A stretch of 64,000 nt of DNA from Hofstenia miamia (taxonomy: Eukaryota; Xenacoelomorpha; Acoela): assembly GCA_004352715.1 (NCBI GenBank), contig SCFE01000045.1, positions 1,587,715 through 1,651,714 of the forward strand, written 5' to 3'. Both the position numbers and the translations under genes were made by a program. This document shows, one piece after another, positions 45,582-58,152 of this stretch (position 1 is the first letter of the stretch; each line of letters starts with the position of its first letter). The notes below the pieces were generated by a model. The model worked only from the letters and a program-made list of their open reading frames with translations, did no database searches and was not told the origin of the DNA.

Positions 45582-45621
<40 letters not shown>
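45582..45621. repeat. (TA)n microsatellite
   Basis: About 40 bp of AT repeats at the upstream end of the gypsy-like fragment. Confidence 0.95.
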
Positions 45622-45624
<3 letters not shown>

Positions 45625-46594
45625 GGGTTAGACCCAAAAGGTGTCAATTTAAGGATGAGTTAATTATAATTAATCAATAAAAAATGCTATTTTGCTCTTT
45701 TTACATTCATCACAAATTGAATACAGTGGAAGATATATTGTTTCTGTAATAAAATAAATAGCCTTTTCATTTTTTCATTTACAAATTTCTAATGGAAAAT
45801 GAAACTGGACAATGAACAACTCACCAAATGCTTCAATATTACTTTTCGTTACGAAATGTGATATCGTCAATTTCTTCTAATCGGCATCGAATTCATTGCT
45901 TAGTATATAATTTTTTTAGATGATTAATATAAAGAAATTCTAAACATAGAAGGGGTCTCACAACCAAAGCTGGAAACGGACCCAGGCCTGAAATTATTGG
46001 TAAGCATCAGGGCCGGACCCGGGCCTAAAAAGTTTAACACTCGGGCTAAAATCTATCATGTCTGAAATTATGTGTATGTTCATTAATTGAATAAGATGAT
46101 AGGTTGAATTCAATGTATCAATTCATGTGACGGCTTACTAAAATTATATGCGAGCAATACGATTACATAAAAATTGGCATGGGAAGAATAATCCAATATT
46201 AAATTAATTAAAATAGCTAGCGGCCGCATGAATTTCTTAATTCAGTGTCAAAAGAAATGACGTCGTCCACAATCTCTGGGAAATTATGTAAGATAAGGCG
46301 AGCCAATAGTCAATTTGTTACCAGATCTGTATCTTGAGAGGAAACAAAGACATTAGAACCTCTGATTGAATAACTTGAATAAACATAAATAGTACTTAAA
46401 AGAGTAAATATGTAGCTGAAATGAGATCTCAAATACAATATAATAATAATGCACGTTGAATCCATGTACATGTAGAACATTCAATAAAAATGTATAAAAC
46501 GATCATTTTTGTCATCCGGGGCCGGGCTTAAAAGCTATCCGGTCCCGGGCAGAAAAAACTCTGCTAACAACAATGCAAATAGTGGATGCTGTAC
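45622..46594. other. Intergenic tract with GC-rich hAT-like patches
   Basis: No gene. CAGGGCCGGACCCGGGCC at 46008 and GGGGCCGGGC / CCGGTCCCGGGC near 46517-46552 look like parts of a hAT-type MITE of about 550 bp, but a matching 8-bp duplication could not be shown. Confidence 0.4.
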
Positions 46595-47405
46595 TAGAGA
46601 TGCAGCCGTGCCTGGTTTTTGGAAGCACAGCATGGTGGATTTTAAGCACGGTACGGCGCTTTTCTACACATGGTGACAAGAGCGGTTTTTAGAATTTTTA
46701 AAATTTCAAACTTATGCATTTCTCAAATATATAAAATAATTAATGCCAGTGTATTATGTCTTATAAATCAACAAAAAACATCATATAGAAGATATGTTAG
46801 CCAGAATCGCAGATCGAGACATTTCGATGTTGTTCACGAGAAAAGTAAAAACCTTTCTTTTGAAAAAGTTACGATAGAAGGTTTAATTGTATGCTATTCT
46901 AACAGTATGGACATTTAAGAAAGTAACTAATGTATTAAAAAACGCTTTACGGCGTAGAAAAATAATGCAATAATTAGAACATGCACTATAAACTTAGAAA
47001 CAATAAATTTCATCTAGTAGTTTAATCGTTATGTACTAAATATGCCTCACGATAGTTCGAGAAAAATCGCAAGACAAAATATCTAATTCATCTGTGAGCA
47101 ATGATTTGAAATTCTGCAAAAAGTCAATCAGGAATTATATAGCATAACGGCCGAAACGAAAATACGACTATTGTTGTTGCATTTTAAAAATTCCCGTAAT
47201 GTAATTTCTATGCAAATCTATTTCTAAATATCAATAGTAATATTAAACATAAACTAGCATTTAATATATTGTGAACAGAAATTTGTACAAATAATAATTT
47301 TGTGTTTCAGACGCTTGTATATTCCATAGATTTGGATCATGGCACAGCACGGCGCAGATCACCTAATTAAAGTAAAATGTTAGGCACGGCACGGTTGCAG
47401 CTTTG
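46595..47405. mobile_element. hAT element, 811 bp, with perfect 8-bp target duplication
   Basis: The left end TAGAGATGCAGCCGTGCC and the right end (reverse complement CAAAGCTGCAACCGTGCC) are inverted repeats, followed inside by GCACGGCACGG tracts. TGCTGTAC is duplicated exactly at 46587-46594 and 47406-47413. The only open frame (46670-46918, 82 codons) does not resemble a transposase, so the element is non-autonomous. Confidence 0.85.
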
Positions 47406-47413
47406 TGCTGTAC

Positions 47414-49445
47414 ACATTGTACAAAGGCATTGTTTGTTATTTATTTATTTAATGTAAGCCAAATAGAATGAGTTAATAATAACGTAAGAAATGCAAAGCA
47501 GATTTGAAACGTTTTGTTGTCGTTTTCAGCGAATATTTTTTGTTTATGTTTTTCATTTTTCACTTTGCAAATGGTTTTAAGAAGCCTAAAACAATAAATG
47601 CTAAAACATTTTAGCATGAATATGAAGAGGACCATATTAAATTTTTATTTTACATTTCATCTACCGACATAAAGCCAATGGATTTTCTAGTAAACACAAA
47701 AACCAATTCCAGAATTAATGCTATGTTGATATCAGTTATTTTGCAAACTGCTAGACACTCATGATTCTTTTATCTATTAAAAATAGATTGGAATGTTGTT
47801 AGCTTGGTTTGTTTGGAATTTCTAAACAAGTTGGATTTCCAGCAATTGATAAACTTGCATTTTGGGATAGTTTGTAAGCAGATTTAACCGAACAATATGT
47901 TTTTGCAAAAAAACAATCTCGTAATTTACATAGAACGTTCCTTGACACCGTTTTCTTATTCTTATATGTTAAGATCACTTTCATAACAACCCGGATTTGA
48001 ATATTTATTAGGCATTTAATTACTTAAAAATAGAAAATTAAGATATTGAGTGCTGAGAAAACACACCTTTTACATGATCTAAATACCATTAAGAAATAAA
48101 CTCATATGCTAATAATTCACAACAACTGTTTTTTTTGAATTTTACGTTTAGCATATTCTTAAAGATTTTGTAAGAAATTACAGGAATCTCTAATTCGCGT
48201 ACAGAATAGATAGAAATTAGCATTTTATTGCTTTCCGAATATTTTGAGAATAATTAGCCTTCTTGTTGACAGTGATTTTTGATCAATAAACTCGCCTGTC
48301 ATGAGAAGTTTTCCATGATAACAGACAACACATTTTAATAACCCCTTCTATTACATATGCTTTTTATAATGTGTGTCCCGTTAGATTATAATTCAATTTC
48401 ATTATGAATTACAAAAAGATCAAAACAAATATTTAGTAAGATTTGATGGAAAAGGACGTTTTGCAAATATTTAAGTAAAGATTATCATAAATCACACCTA
48501 CTACCACAAAAATGGATATGGGGCACAAATTTTTGGCACTACCCAGGAAATTTTATGTCCTGCCATTAAAATTAATCACAATTCGTCAAGTTTTATAACC
48601 ATTGTTAATGCTTATTAAAAAAGATTTCCAATTTTTTGTTTTGGTAATCCAAAATTAGTTATGTTAGAAACTTCTAATAAATCTAAGCACTGCGTTTGTC
48701 ATAAACATCTCAGTACCCCCGTCGCACACTGCTGTTAAGGTAACCTTAACCTAAGCTTAACGACAGTGCGTCTTGCCATTATGCACTTAACTATGGTATA
48801 TGTCTATTATGGAGGACAAACCTAAAAATACATGTATGTCCATAATAGTAATCCATAATATTTTTATTACATATATTATTCTACAAAATGATTTGCAGGA
48901 AAAATTAATTTTTATATATAGCCACTTTTAAACATGTTGCAAACGTTTAGTATTAAGATTCAATATATTGCATGCAAATACTAAGGATGAAGTTGTCAAT
49001 TTTTAATAGTAGATTGCAATCAAATACAATAAATTGTTTCCAATATTTAATATTTGCGCCTAGCCAATAGTATTTGTTTTAAAAACCATCAAAAAGTAAT
49101 TGGTTATTTTATATTTGTGTCAGAATATTTCTGCAGCTTCTTGAATTGATTGGGATATCAGTACACTTTCCGATATTTTAAATACAATCTCGTCTTTAAG
49201 CTGATTAACTGATTAATTTCAGTTTGCAATTTTGTATTTATTTAGATAAATATTTAAAATTACATTACGAATTTGCTAGCCTTACATATATACTATCTAC
49301 ATTTCGCACTAGTTATCATTTATCATGAGGAATTACTATTTCTATCAACGCACGTTGACTCCATTTTAGGAATGTGCATGGACAAATTTCCTTTTTCATA
49401 TTTTATAGATTTTTTACCGTCCGTCATTACTGTTCAAAAATTAAT
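47414..49445. other. Intergenic tract; one hairpin
   Basis: No gene recognised. At 48724-48772 the sequence GCACACTGCTGTTAAGG...CTTAACGACAGTGCG forms an interrupted hairpin, with a perfect inner palindrome TTAAGGTAACCTTAA. Confidence 0.4.
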
Positions 49446-50050
49446 GGTGGTAAAAATTCATTTCCATTAATGGAAAGCCATTAATGAATTTTACGTTACC
49501 AAATTGGCCATTAGTAAATTTCTTAGAACACCATTAATGACCATTATTGCAATTGTTTTCTAAGTTTGTTAGAATGTCTTTTCCTCAAACAATCAAGTTG
49601 AATCATTCATCTATGACGTCATTCATGTGCAACTTTTTTATCACAAGCAAAGCTAGTTGTTTGTCAGGTTAACTACACATAAACTATTTTTGGGATCAAT
49701 GCTTATTTACCAATCACAACAATTTTATCACTGTGCTTAGTTGAAACAATTTTCGATTTGATGGTTCGACAGCGTCGTCTGTCAAAATGTCATTACATAT
49801 CTTGAAGCAACTATGCACTGTGAAACACTGAAATAAATGCTATTGATGCTCAATTTTTATAGTGTTTTTTAGAGTGTCTTAATATGCTAATCTAAAGGCA
49901 CAATAGATCAACTTAACTGCACACTTCGCAAATATTTGAGGAATTTGCTATAAAATAACATTAAAATCAATAAATTTCTGCATTATCATATTTACTTCTA
50001 AAATAGCCATTAATTTCCCATTAATGGGTATAATTAATTTTTATCCCCCC
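49446..50050. mobile_element. Candidate MITE with about 40-bp imperfect inverted ends
   Basis: The left end GGTGGTAAAAATTCATTTCC, then ATTAATGGAAAGCCATTAATG, matches the reverse complement of the right end, GGGGGGATAAAAATTAATTA then TACCCATTAATGGG. CCATTAATG recurs several times near both ends. No clear target duplication. Confidence 0.5.
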
Positions 50051-50056
50051 ATTTCT

Positions 50057-50092
50057 TATTATTATTATTATTATTATTATTAGTATTATTCT
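50057..50092. repeat. (TTA)n microsatellite upstream of the LINE
   Basis: About twelve ATT/TTA repeats, slightly interrupted. It resembles the tail of the LINE at 44505 and could mark the end of an older LINE copy or the insertion site of the present one. Confidence 0.8.
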
Positions 50093-50143
50093 CTAATTAG
50101 CTTACGTAAAAATTTTAATAATACATTAAGAAATTTCTCTTAA

Positions 50144-50950
50144 ATGGAGACTTTAAACTGTTTTACCTGTAATTCAGTCATAAAAGATGACAAAATTTTC
50201 AAATGCATTAATTGCAATAAACATTTACATTTGAATAAAAAATGTACAGGATTTTCAAGCAACTGTATAGAATCAATAATCCAATACCGAAAACATTTCT
50301 TGAATCTATGTAGTGCATGCGTTGATAAAAAGCATTTCTTGTTTCATACTGAAAACAATTCTGAAAGTCAAATTAATACAATTTCTCTATCAATTGAAAA
50401 ATTGAATGAAAATATAAATTCTTTACGGAATGAATTAAAGAACTTAAAGTTAAATTTAAATACAAACATTGATAATTTCGCTTCTAAAGTAGAAAATACG
50501 ATAGAATCTCATATAAATAAAGATGAATCATTTAAACAGAAAATTATTATATTCGGTGTAAAAGAATCAGAAGAATCGTTAAATTATCATGCAAAGCTTA
50601 AACAAGATAGAGAAAATATCAACTATATTTTTTCACATCTTAATATTGATTCAAATTGTATTACTGAATTCTTTCGAATTGGAAAACTTCATTCTTCCAA
50701 ACCCAGACCTATAATTCTAAACATGGGATCTATATGGAATAAAAGATTAATTCTTTCTAATGCTTACAAATTAAAAGACTTGCATTTAAATATCTTTATT
50801 AAACCTTGTTTGAGTAAAAATGATCGTGAAAAAGAAAAATTATGTTTAAAGAAGAGATATTTATTAATAAATGAAGGAGTGGAAAAAAGTAGACTTAAGA
50901 TTAGAAATCTTTCGCTTTTTATGGATAACACTATAGTTCAAGTGGATTGA
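50144..50950 (+). CDS. LINE ORF1 protein, PHD-like finger and RNA-binding region
   Basis: 268 residues, intact. An N-terminal Cys/His finger has C6, C9, C21, C24, H29, C34, C56 and C59 in the C4HC3 (PHD-like) order seen in ORF1 of several CR1/Jockey-like LINEs. Residues about 85-125 form a Leu/Asn/Lys-rich stretch (SIEKLNENINSLRNELKNLK) that should be a coiled coil. From about 135 the region beginning KIIIFGVKESEESLNYHAKL is followed by FFRIGKLH and WNKRLILSNAYKLKDLHLNI. That follows the fold of the ORF1 RNA-binding module (RRM-like with a conserved C-terminal domain). It probably binds LINE RNA and helps nucleate the transposition complex. The start is the first ATG after the 5' UTR, and no competing upstream frame exists. 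Confidence 0.85.
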   Translation: METLNCFTCNSVIKDDKIFKCINCNKHLHLNKKCTGFSSNCIESIIQYRKHFLNLCSACVDKKHFLFHTENNSESQINTISLSIEKLNENINSLRNELKNLKLNLNTNIDNFASKVENTIESHINKDESFKQKIIIFGVKESEESLNYHAKLKQDRENINYIFSHLNIDSNCITEFFRIGKLHSSKPRPIILNMGSIWNKRLILSNAYKLKDLHLNIFIKPCLSKNDREKEKLCLKKRYLLINEGVEKSRLKIRNLSLFMDNTIVQVD

Positions 50951-50977
50951 CTAAATACGACACAACATTTTAAATTT

Positions 50978-53209
50978 ATGTATACCAACTGCTGCAGCAT
51001 TCTAAAAATTGAGAAGCAAGTTTCACTAATGAATTATATAATAGCATATGATATTTCATTTGTTTGTTTGACCGAAACATGGTGGGATGAATTTACATTT
51101 TATGATTCATTAGTTTCAGGAACAAATTATATGATTGCAAGTTTATGTGTAAGAAGAGGCGAAAATCTTTCTAAACATGGAGGATGTGCAATTCTGTGTA
51201 AAAAGTCATTTAAGATTGTTAATTTACAAGATTCAGTTGATTGCGAATTTGCATGCTCTACAGTTTTTCAGTTGGACAACAGTTTATTGCTATTTATTTG
51301 CTTATACATACCCCCAAGCACTAGTAAATATCGGCCTTCTTCTACAACGGTAATTGACTATATACTAAAAATGAAAACTTCATTTGATCTTTACCAGCCA
51401 AGTATTTCACATTTAGTCTACATAATGGGTGATTTCAATTTTAACTTATTAGATATTTCAAATGGTATTTCCCCTAATGAATATGATCAAATAATTTTTG
51501 ACTTTTTAATATCACTACATTTAAATCAAATTGTTTACTTTCCAACACATATCAATGGAAATACTCTTGATTTAATATTTACAAATGATACGAATTTGGA
51601 AAATGATGAAAATTGTTTCATATCTCCTATGCTAAGCTTCTCTGATCATTGTATTATATTCATGAATACTAATATTTGATTTCCCAATATAAATGATCTG
51701 AAATTCAACGATATTGATAAATCAATTAGTAAATCAAAATTTTCGTTTAATTTGATAGATCATAAAAACCTAACGACATTTTACCAATGTTCATTGTTTT
51801 CATTTAATGAGATGTCAAAAGATACAGAAATATACACAAATTTCTGGTACAATGAATTATTTAAAAGTATTCAACTACATGTTCCTAAGAAGAGAAATAA
51901 ACGAAATGATTTTCCATCATATTTTACGTCTCACACAATTCATTTATTTAATAGATGCAATTCTTTATATAAAAAACTACTAAAACCAAATGAAATCTAT
52001 TATCAATTATGTAACGATGTATTTTTATCTGCTGAATTAGATAAAGTTTTATTCATTGAAAGTCTGTGTTCTACAAAAAATATCAATAACTGTTTTAAAT
52101 TTTTACAATCTCTGAATCAATCACCCATTCCACTCCCAATATATTTGGAAGAAATTATTGCTGAAGATCCACTACATGCTAGCAATTTATTTAACAACTA
52201 CTTTTCCTCTGTTTATGAAGAAAACGACGAAATTTTTTCTTCTTTTGAATTACAAACATATAATGAAATTCAAATAAACTTAGATATGGTTTGTAAAGCT
52301 TTAGATATGATTACTCCTAGTGGATGTGGTTTAGATGATATACCTGCTAAATTTATATATGAATTTAGAAATGAACTTTCCGTTCATATCTTAAATCTTT
52401 TTAAAAATTGCATACAGAATTGCTCAATTCCAAATATATGGAAGAGATCTTATATTACACCAATTTTAAAAAGTGGATGTAAAACAAATGTTAAGAACTA
52501 TAGACCAATAAGTATTTTGCCTAAGATTGGACTCATATTTGAAAGGATTATATTTTGGAATCTTTATCCCATCATAAGAAATTCTCTATCAAACAATCAA
52601 TTTGGTTTTACCAATAAAAGATCAACTGTTGCACAATTATTATCATACTTAGATATTGTCTATAAAGAATTTGATGAAAATAAAATTATATCTACATTAT
52701 ATATGGATTTTAGCAAAGCATTTGATAAAGTCCCACATGGAAAATTAATTGAAAAACTCCAATTATTCAAAATTGGTGGAAATTTTTTAAAATTATTAGC
52801 ATCATACTTGAAAAATCGTCGACAAGTGGTAAAATTTCGTAATACCGTATCAAAGAGCTGTATTATTACAAGTGGTGTTCCACAGGGATCAATTTTAGCT
52901 CCAATACTATTTTTAGCTTTTATAAATGACTTACCAAATTGTTGTCAATCACTTTGCTACATTTTTGCTGATGATGTGAAGATTTCAAACAATAACTTTC
53001 AAGAATTAGTGGTTGATACTGAAAGATTTATAAAATGGGCTGCAACTAATAAAATGAAATTTAACTTCCACAAGTTTCATTTAATGAGTATCAATTCTTC
53101 ATACATAGCGCATAAAATGGAAACTGAAAATCTTCCGATTGATGCTTCCAAACATGTGAATGATTTATTTATGTTATTCTATATTATTGTATACTTATCT
53201 ACAGTTTAA
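50978..53209 (+). pseudogene. LINE ORF2: endonuclease and reverse transcriptase, one stop and truncated C-terminus
   Basis: Apurinic-like endonuclease at 50978-51679: YTNCCSILK with the metal-site Asn, LTETWW with the catalytic Glu (residue 33), YIMGDFNFN, and SFSDHCIIF with the catalytic His. A TGA at 51677-51679 follows, but the same frame stays open afterwards to 53209 (the two ATG-started pieces are exactly 774 bp apart). Reverse transcriptase: NNQFGFTNKRSTVAQLLSYL, MDFSKAFDKVPHGKLIEKL, SGVPQGSILAPILFLAFIND and catalytic FADD near 52970. The protein ends soon after (DASKHVNDLF, then unrelated residues) because the C-terminal part is deleted. Only the TGA and this deletion separate it from an intact protein. 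Read-through of the TGA is conceivable but unsupported. Confidence 0.85.
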
Positions 53210-53245
53210 TAAAGCCTAGTAATAGTAGTAGTAGTATATATATTC

Positions 53246-53694
53246 CTACAAGGGAATCCTGTAGTCTGTAGTTTGACTGTACGTCACATGTTTGATTTAA
53301 TAATGTAGAAAGTTTATTTTTTATCATGAATCTCTTCAATTTTTAAATATAATAAAGCAAAATGTATAAATAATTGTATATCTGCTTAAAAATACTTATT
53401 CTTTGAATATATTTTGTAAGGCAACTACTTACATAAAATGCTGGCCTCTGCGTGAGGTTTTTTTGGCCCTGGCTTAGTAAATTCTACTGCAAACATATTT
53501 GGAAATGATACCGGATTTGACCGACCTTACCGTTTGGAACACTTTATGAGTACGTTAAAAACTCAACCCATTAAATGCGTGCTTAGCATCGCCTTAAAGT
53601 ATAATGAACATTGACTTAGATAAAATTATAATATATCATATTTTCCATTTTTATTATTGCAATTTTGTTTTCAAAAGTTCTTGACTAATTTGCA
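53246..53694. other. Short intergenic tract, nothing recognised
   Basis: AT-rich spacer between the LINE and the tandem array. Confidence 0.4.
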
Positions 53695-53985
53695 TTTTTG
53701 TGAAATCCAAAAAAAACTTTTCTAGAATACAAAATACTGGTTAAATATTTTGGGTAATCCACAAAGCAATTATCTATCGAAATATAGCTCTCTTCAAACA
53801 TGTTGTGGAATTCACAAAAATAATTAACAAGTAAATAAAACATATTTCAGAGATTTTGTGGAATCCACAAAATTAGATTAGTGAAATAGAATTCACTTCA
53901 TAAATTTTGTCGAATCCATAAAATTAATTCGCAAATGATGTAAAACATTTTACCAAAATTTTGTGAAATCCACAAAAATAATTTA
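53695..53985. repeat. Six-unit, about 53-bp tandem array with near-palindromic core
   Basis: The core TTTTGTGGAATCCACAAAA, itself close to a palindrome, recurs with small changes six times. Its first G lies at about 53700, 53752, 53805, 53858, 53909 and 53963, so the period is 51-54 bp. The sequence between cores (with AATTA, TTAC and CTTCA pieces) also shows weak similarity. No ORF crosses it. Regular spacing with dyad symmetry suggests repeated protein-binding sites, or a decayed minisatellite. Confidence 0.8.
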
Positions 53986-56900
53986 CAGAGACGACTAACA
54001 TATATGAATTTACTTAGTAAATGTTCATTATAGAAAACCAATTACTAAGTATACTATTGTATCATATTTTACCCATCTGAATTTTGAAATTAGTTGCAAA
54101 CCTGCCATGAACACTCCCTGGCTGTGTGTCATCATTATGCTGGTATTCGTAATTCTTCTAAGTTAATGTCAATATCTTTGATTGAATAATCTGCATCTCA
54201 TCTCATTTGATTATGAAGAGTGCAACGGTTTGAACTGGAAAATTTCCAATTTTGAGTGCAAACCGACAGGTTGTGTTTACAGTCGCCTAGGTTGCCAGAT
54301 TAAATTTTAGCTTTCTGCTTCATGAATTGTTTCAAAGTTCTAATATTGTTACATAAATATATCCATGGCATTGCACCAAAGAAATTCCAAAAATACATAA
54401 TGTTTTGTACTCCTGACGATGGTCTACATGCCTCAAGTTCCATCATTTTAGGACTTATGCTTAGTCATTCAATATTTAGGTAATGTTCTATGGTGTGTCA
54501 ATAAATGCTTAAAAAGTTATATAGAAATGTTTCAAAGAATAAAACAGTAATTTCGCAACAATGACATTCGCGTATTTAGACTTACAAATGCTCAAAATAC
54601 AATGTAAAAATGTGCCTTTTTTAATATACGATGGCAATTATTTAATCAAAATATAGCTATTTCGAGATTTGCAATGCAACTTTAATCATGAGCAATACAT
54701 TCCTATAACCCAAACAAGAAATATAAAATTATAATATTTATGAATAAATTATTTTGAAAGTTGATGTAAAAATGTACATTAATTCATAAAAAATGGAAAT
54801 TGAAAAAATGCTTTAAATGAAATATTTAGCTGAAGTTATCATTGAAGCATTAAAATATATGTTTAATTGATGAATGTTTATTTGGAAGATCGGAAATATG
54901 ATTAAAAAATGTGTTAAGGAATAGATAATAAACATTTCAATTATATCTATAAACTGACATATATTTGGATCTGCCTACTAGGTTTCAATCATGTTTCCAA
55001 TTGAACATATATCTGAGTTGTTTAATTTCAAATAGAATTTGAGAAAAAGCTGATTAAGTGCATGGATATACGTACATTTTAGCATTTACTTACATATGAA
55101 TGCATTTATATTTTAAGAGCAATGACGAAAGCTATCTTTTTGTCACTAAATAATCAAAAAACATTTTACCATACTTTACATAATTGTAAATCTATGTTAC
55201 TAGTATGATCAATTTTTTTCAAATAAATTTTTCGTGAAATTTTCTAGCATTGAAACATTGCTGAAAAAAAACTAATAATTGGATTGCTTTGAAATTTCAT
55301 ATGTATATTTAAGAAAGAAGAGGCTTTAGTACATAAAACATTTAATTTTGCTTTATATGGTTTTAACAACCAGGTTTGAAGGTGTTTTGAATATTGCTGA
55401 TGAGAAAACATAAATTTTTATACATTTTTAAAAAATTTCTTCAATTTACTAACTTTATGCATTAGAAAATGCTGTTATCTATGGAATTCCGACGTTATGA
55501 GAAACTAAGGCTAATAATTCAGACCAAATGCTGATATTCTTGAATTCTATATAGATTTTAATATTGTTAATATATTAAGTAATATGAAAAAAACATCTTT
55601 TTAAAAACTTTTTAGCAACCTTTTCTTATTTACACATTTGACATGTATACATGAATTATGAAGAATAATAGACGCTAAATAAGCGTTGAGATTCTGCAAA
55701 TGCAAAGCTCTTCCGTATTCTCGTCGTACAAGCAGAAATGTTTGAGCATCGACGATCTTTTAACTCATGAGTCACAATTCGTACCGAAGGCACAATACTC
55801 TGTAACAGGTGAACGACACTGCTGTTAATACCTTTCCAGAGTCGTTAGTACAAAATTTCACTTCGGTCATAGAATGTATGGCAGTTCCAAGCATTAAGAG
55901 CAAAATCTAACAGTAGTTCAGAGGATCTCTAAAAATTTAGGAGTAAATTCTTTTGTTTAATGTGTTGTAGTAATTGTTTTTCACTTTTAGAGCAGAATAA
56001 ATTACTGCGGTGTAGCAATCTATAAACTTCCTTATTTATGCAAAATGATTTTTGAAAACTTCATGAAAATTCATTTATTGAAGTTATTGCTTATTTTCTC
56101 TAGTTTTTGAAAGTGAATATTAAAAATAATTCCCATTCTAATTAGAAATCGTAAAAAGAGATTGAACAAAACGTACTTTCTTTCCGAAAGAATTTAATAG
56201 CAAAGAATACATTGCGGGAGTATTATACTAATCAAGCTAACAGCACTTAGCTAAAACTAAATATAGAATAAAACTAAATATAGAACCAAACTCTTAAAAT
56301 TAATTTCATATTCAACAGCTCAAAATACTTTCAATTTACTATACACATAATTCAAATGGGTATTAATTCGCTTAAAAATCCATTTACATTGACTCACAAA
56401 TGCAATATTTTACTTCTTGCTAAATTCTTCAGGCAGTATTATTATATTGCTGAGAAAAGGGACTGAGAGGCCTCAAATTTGGGAATGGCTGGTATTTGCT
56501 TAACACCGAACAGCTTGTTATATCCTGATGTAAAACCAGGGCAGCAGCTACGGGGGCCCAAGGGTGGGAAATTTTCAAACTAAATATATTCTGGGCTTTA
56601 GGAATCTGCAACCACACCGGAGTGCACCAAGAAATTCTGTATTTAACGGTTGGTGACGTCTTGGGATGCAATTGCGGTTTAGGAAAAGTTTACTTCAAAT
56701 TTTTTGATATAGGAATGAATAGCTAAGCATTGAATGAACAATTTAAACTTTTAGTTAAATAATTAAGCTATTTTAAAATTCAAATTGTATTATCTACGCT
56801 CTTGAGAAAAGTAACCGCTTGGGGTGTATACAACGCATCGGCACTGACTGGTATTATACAACAATTCTTTCTCAAGACTTACTTCTATTTGCTGATATCA

Positions 56901-58152
56901 TAAAAGCATCGATTAAGTAGTGAAGAACATAATATTTGGGCAGGTGTTCATGATCAAAGTGAAACATAATAAAGTAGTGGTAATGAAAGTTCTTTTTGTG
57001 AATTAGGGTGCTGCGGGACCACTCATTTTCATGGAATTGGCTGGTCCCCTTCGCATAAAGCTGGAATCTGTTACAAAATATTTTAGAATTACTTGGACTT
57101 AGATTGCAATAGAATAAAATTGAGGCAGTTGGGACCACGAATTTCAGAATAATATTAATAATTTTTGCTAATTTTCTCAAAATAGTAGTTATATCGTGGG
57201 ATCAATGGGAGACTGGCACATCAAATTTTCTTGAGACAGACCATAAGCAAACATATTCCGACTCGCAGGGCCCCAAACCGTCATAACTTAATTATTTTTA
57301 TTTCCGTAACCAACCGCTAAGAAGGTTCATGCACATTATGAACTATGTCTTGCCTATTACAAATAAATTTCACGCTACGGCACTATATCAAATTGAAAAG
57401 ACCTCACACCAACAGTAAGCAAATTTTTCAAGTAGGAAATACTCAATATTTGAAAACTGCAAATTGCAACATTTAAGACAAATCGAAACCCAAATTTGAA
57501 TGAACATTTACAAAATATATAATTAATATACTTAGTAATGTAATATAAGCATTTATAAATATTAATCATTTCAACAATTTGAGAATCATTGAAGCAATAT
57601 CAAAGGCATCTTTATTACCTATTTTTATTAATGATTCTTTATCCAATCCAATAGCAACATAGATATAGCTGATCAACCTTACAATGGATGTCGCCCTGGG
57701 GATAAACCAACGAGATTTAGAGCGATTGTCATCTTAGCTCACTACACAATTTTGCAATAATTGATGTTCAAGGTGCCCAACCCTTCAATAGAATCGGAAG
57801 TTTGAAATTTATGTTAGGGTGCTTTTGGCATAAATATACTAAGTTTACAATAATTTTAATGCGATGCAAATTGCATGAAGGTATGTGAAGCTTAGTAGAT
57901 TAATAATCAATTAATTATGCTGATTAATTGCAGTTTTTAAGGTTTTTGCTTAATCATGAGTAGAGCTCTACCTTATAGATCGCAGTGGGGTGACCAAAAT
58001 AAACATTTAGTCATCATTGGGTTTGAAATTGAGATTTCGAGATATTGGCACAACTGTTTGTGTATGGACCCCCACGCAATAGTGAACATTTGTGTTAAAA
58101 TTTTCTAAAAATAACAGTCAAATTCTCCACATACTATTGTTTATATACTCAG
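53986..58152. other. Long AT-rich tract, no recognised gene
   Basis: Short ORFs only. A - strand frame at 56872-57180 (102 codons) ends next to GTAAGT but reads as low-information His/Tyr-rich sequence. GC-rich patches near 56535-56580 (GGGGGCCCAAGGGTGGG) and 57265-57280 resemble hAT-type tips, without paired ends. Confidence 0.35.

Larger units (their letters stand above)
50093..53245 (+). mobile_element. CR1/Jockey-like LINE, near full length, 3' deletion
   Basis: ORF1 (50144-50950) and ORF2 (50978-53209) are 27 bp apart, in the normal order for this LINE group. The 3' end is an AATAAAGCC context followed by TAGTAATAGTAGTAGTAG. ORF2 jumps from the region just after the reverse transcriptase straight to this tail, so a few hundred base pairs are missing. 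Apart from that gap and one stop codon it is the best-preserved element in the window. Confidence 0.85.

Noticed and set aside
45398-45663. ORFs on both strands through the (TA)n run
   Set aside because: IYIYIY-type translation of a microsatellite; only the part outside it could belong to the gypsy remnant.
53695-53985. CRISPR array
   Set aside because: Period and repeat number are superficially similar, but the repeated unit is degenerate, the spacers are related to each other, and the context is eukaryotic.
56872-57180. 102-codon - strand ORF ending beside GTAAGT
   Set aside because: The reading is low in information, no acceptor or start is convincing, and no family is recognised.
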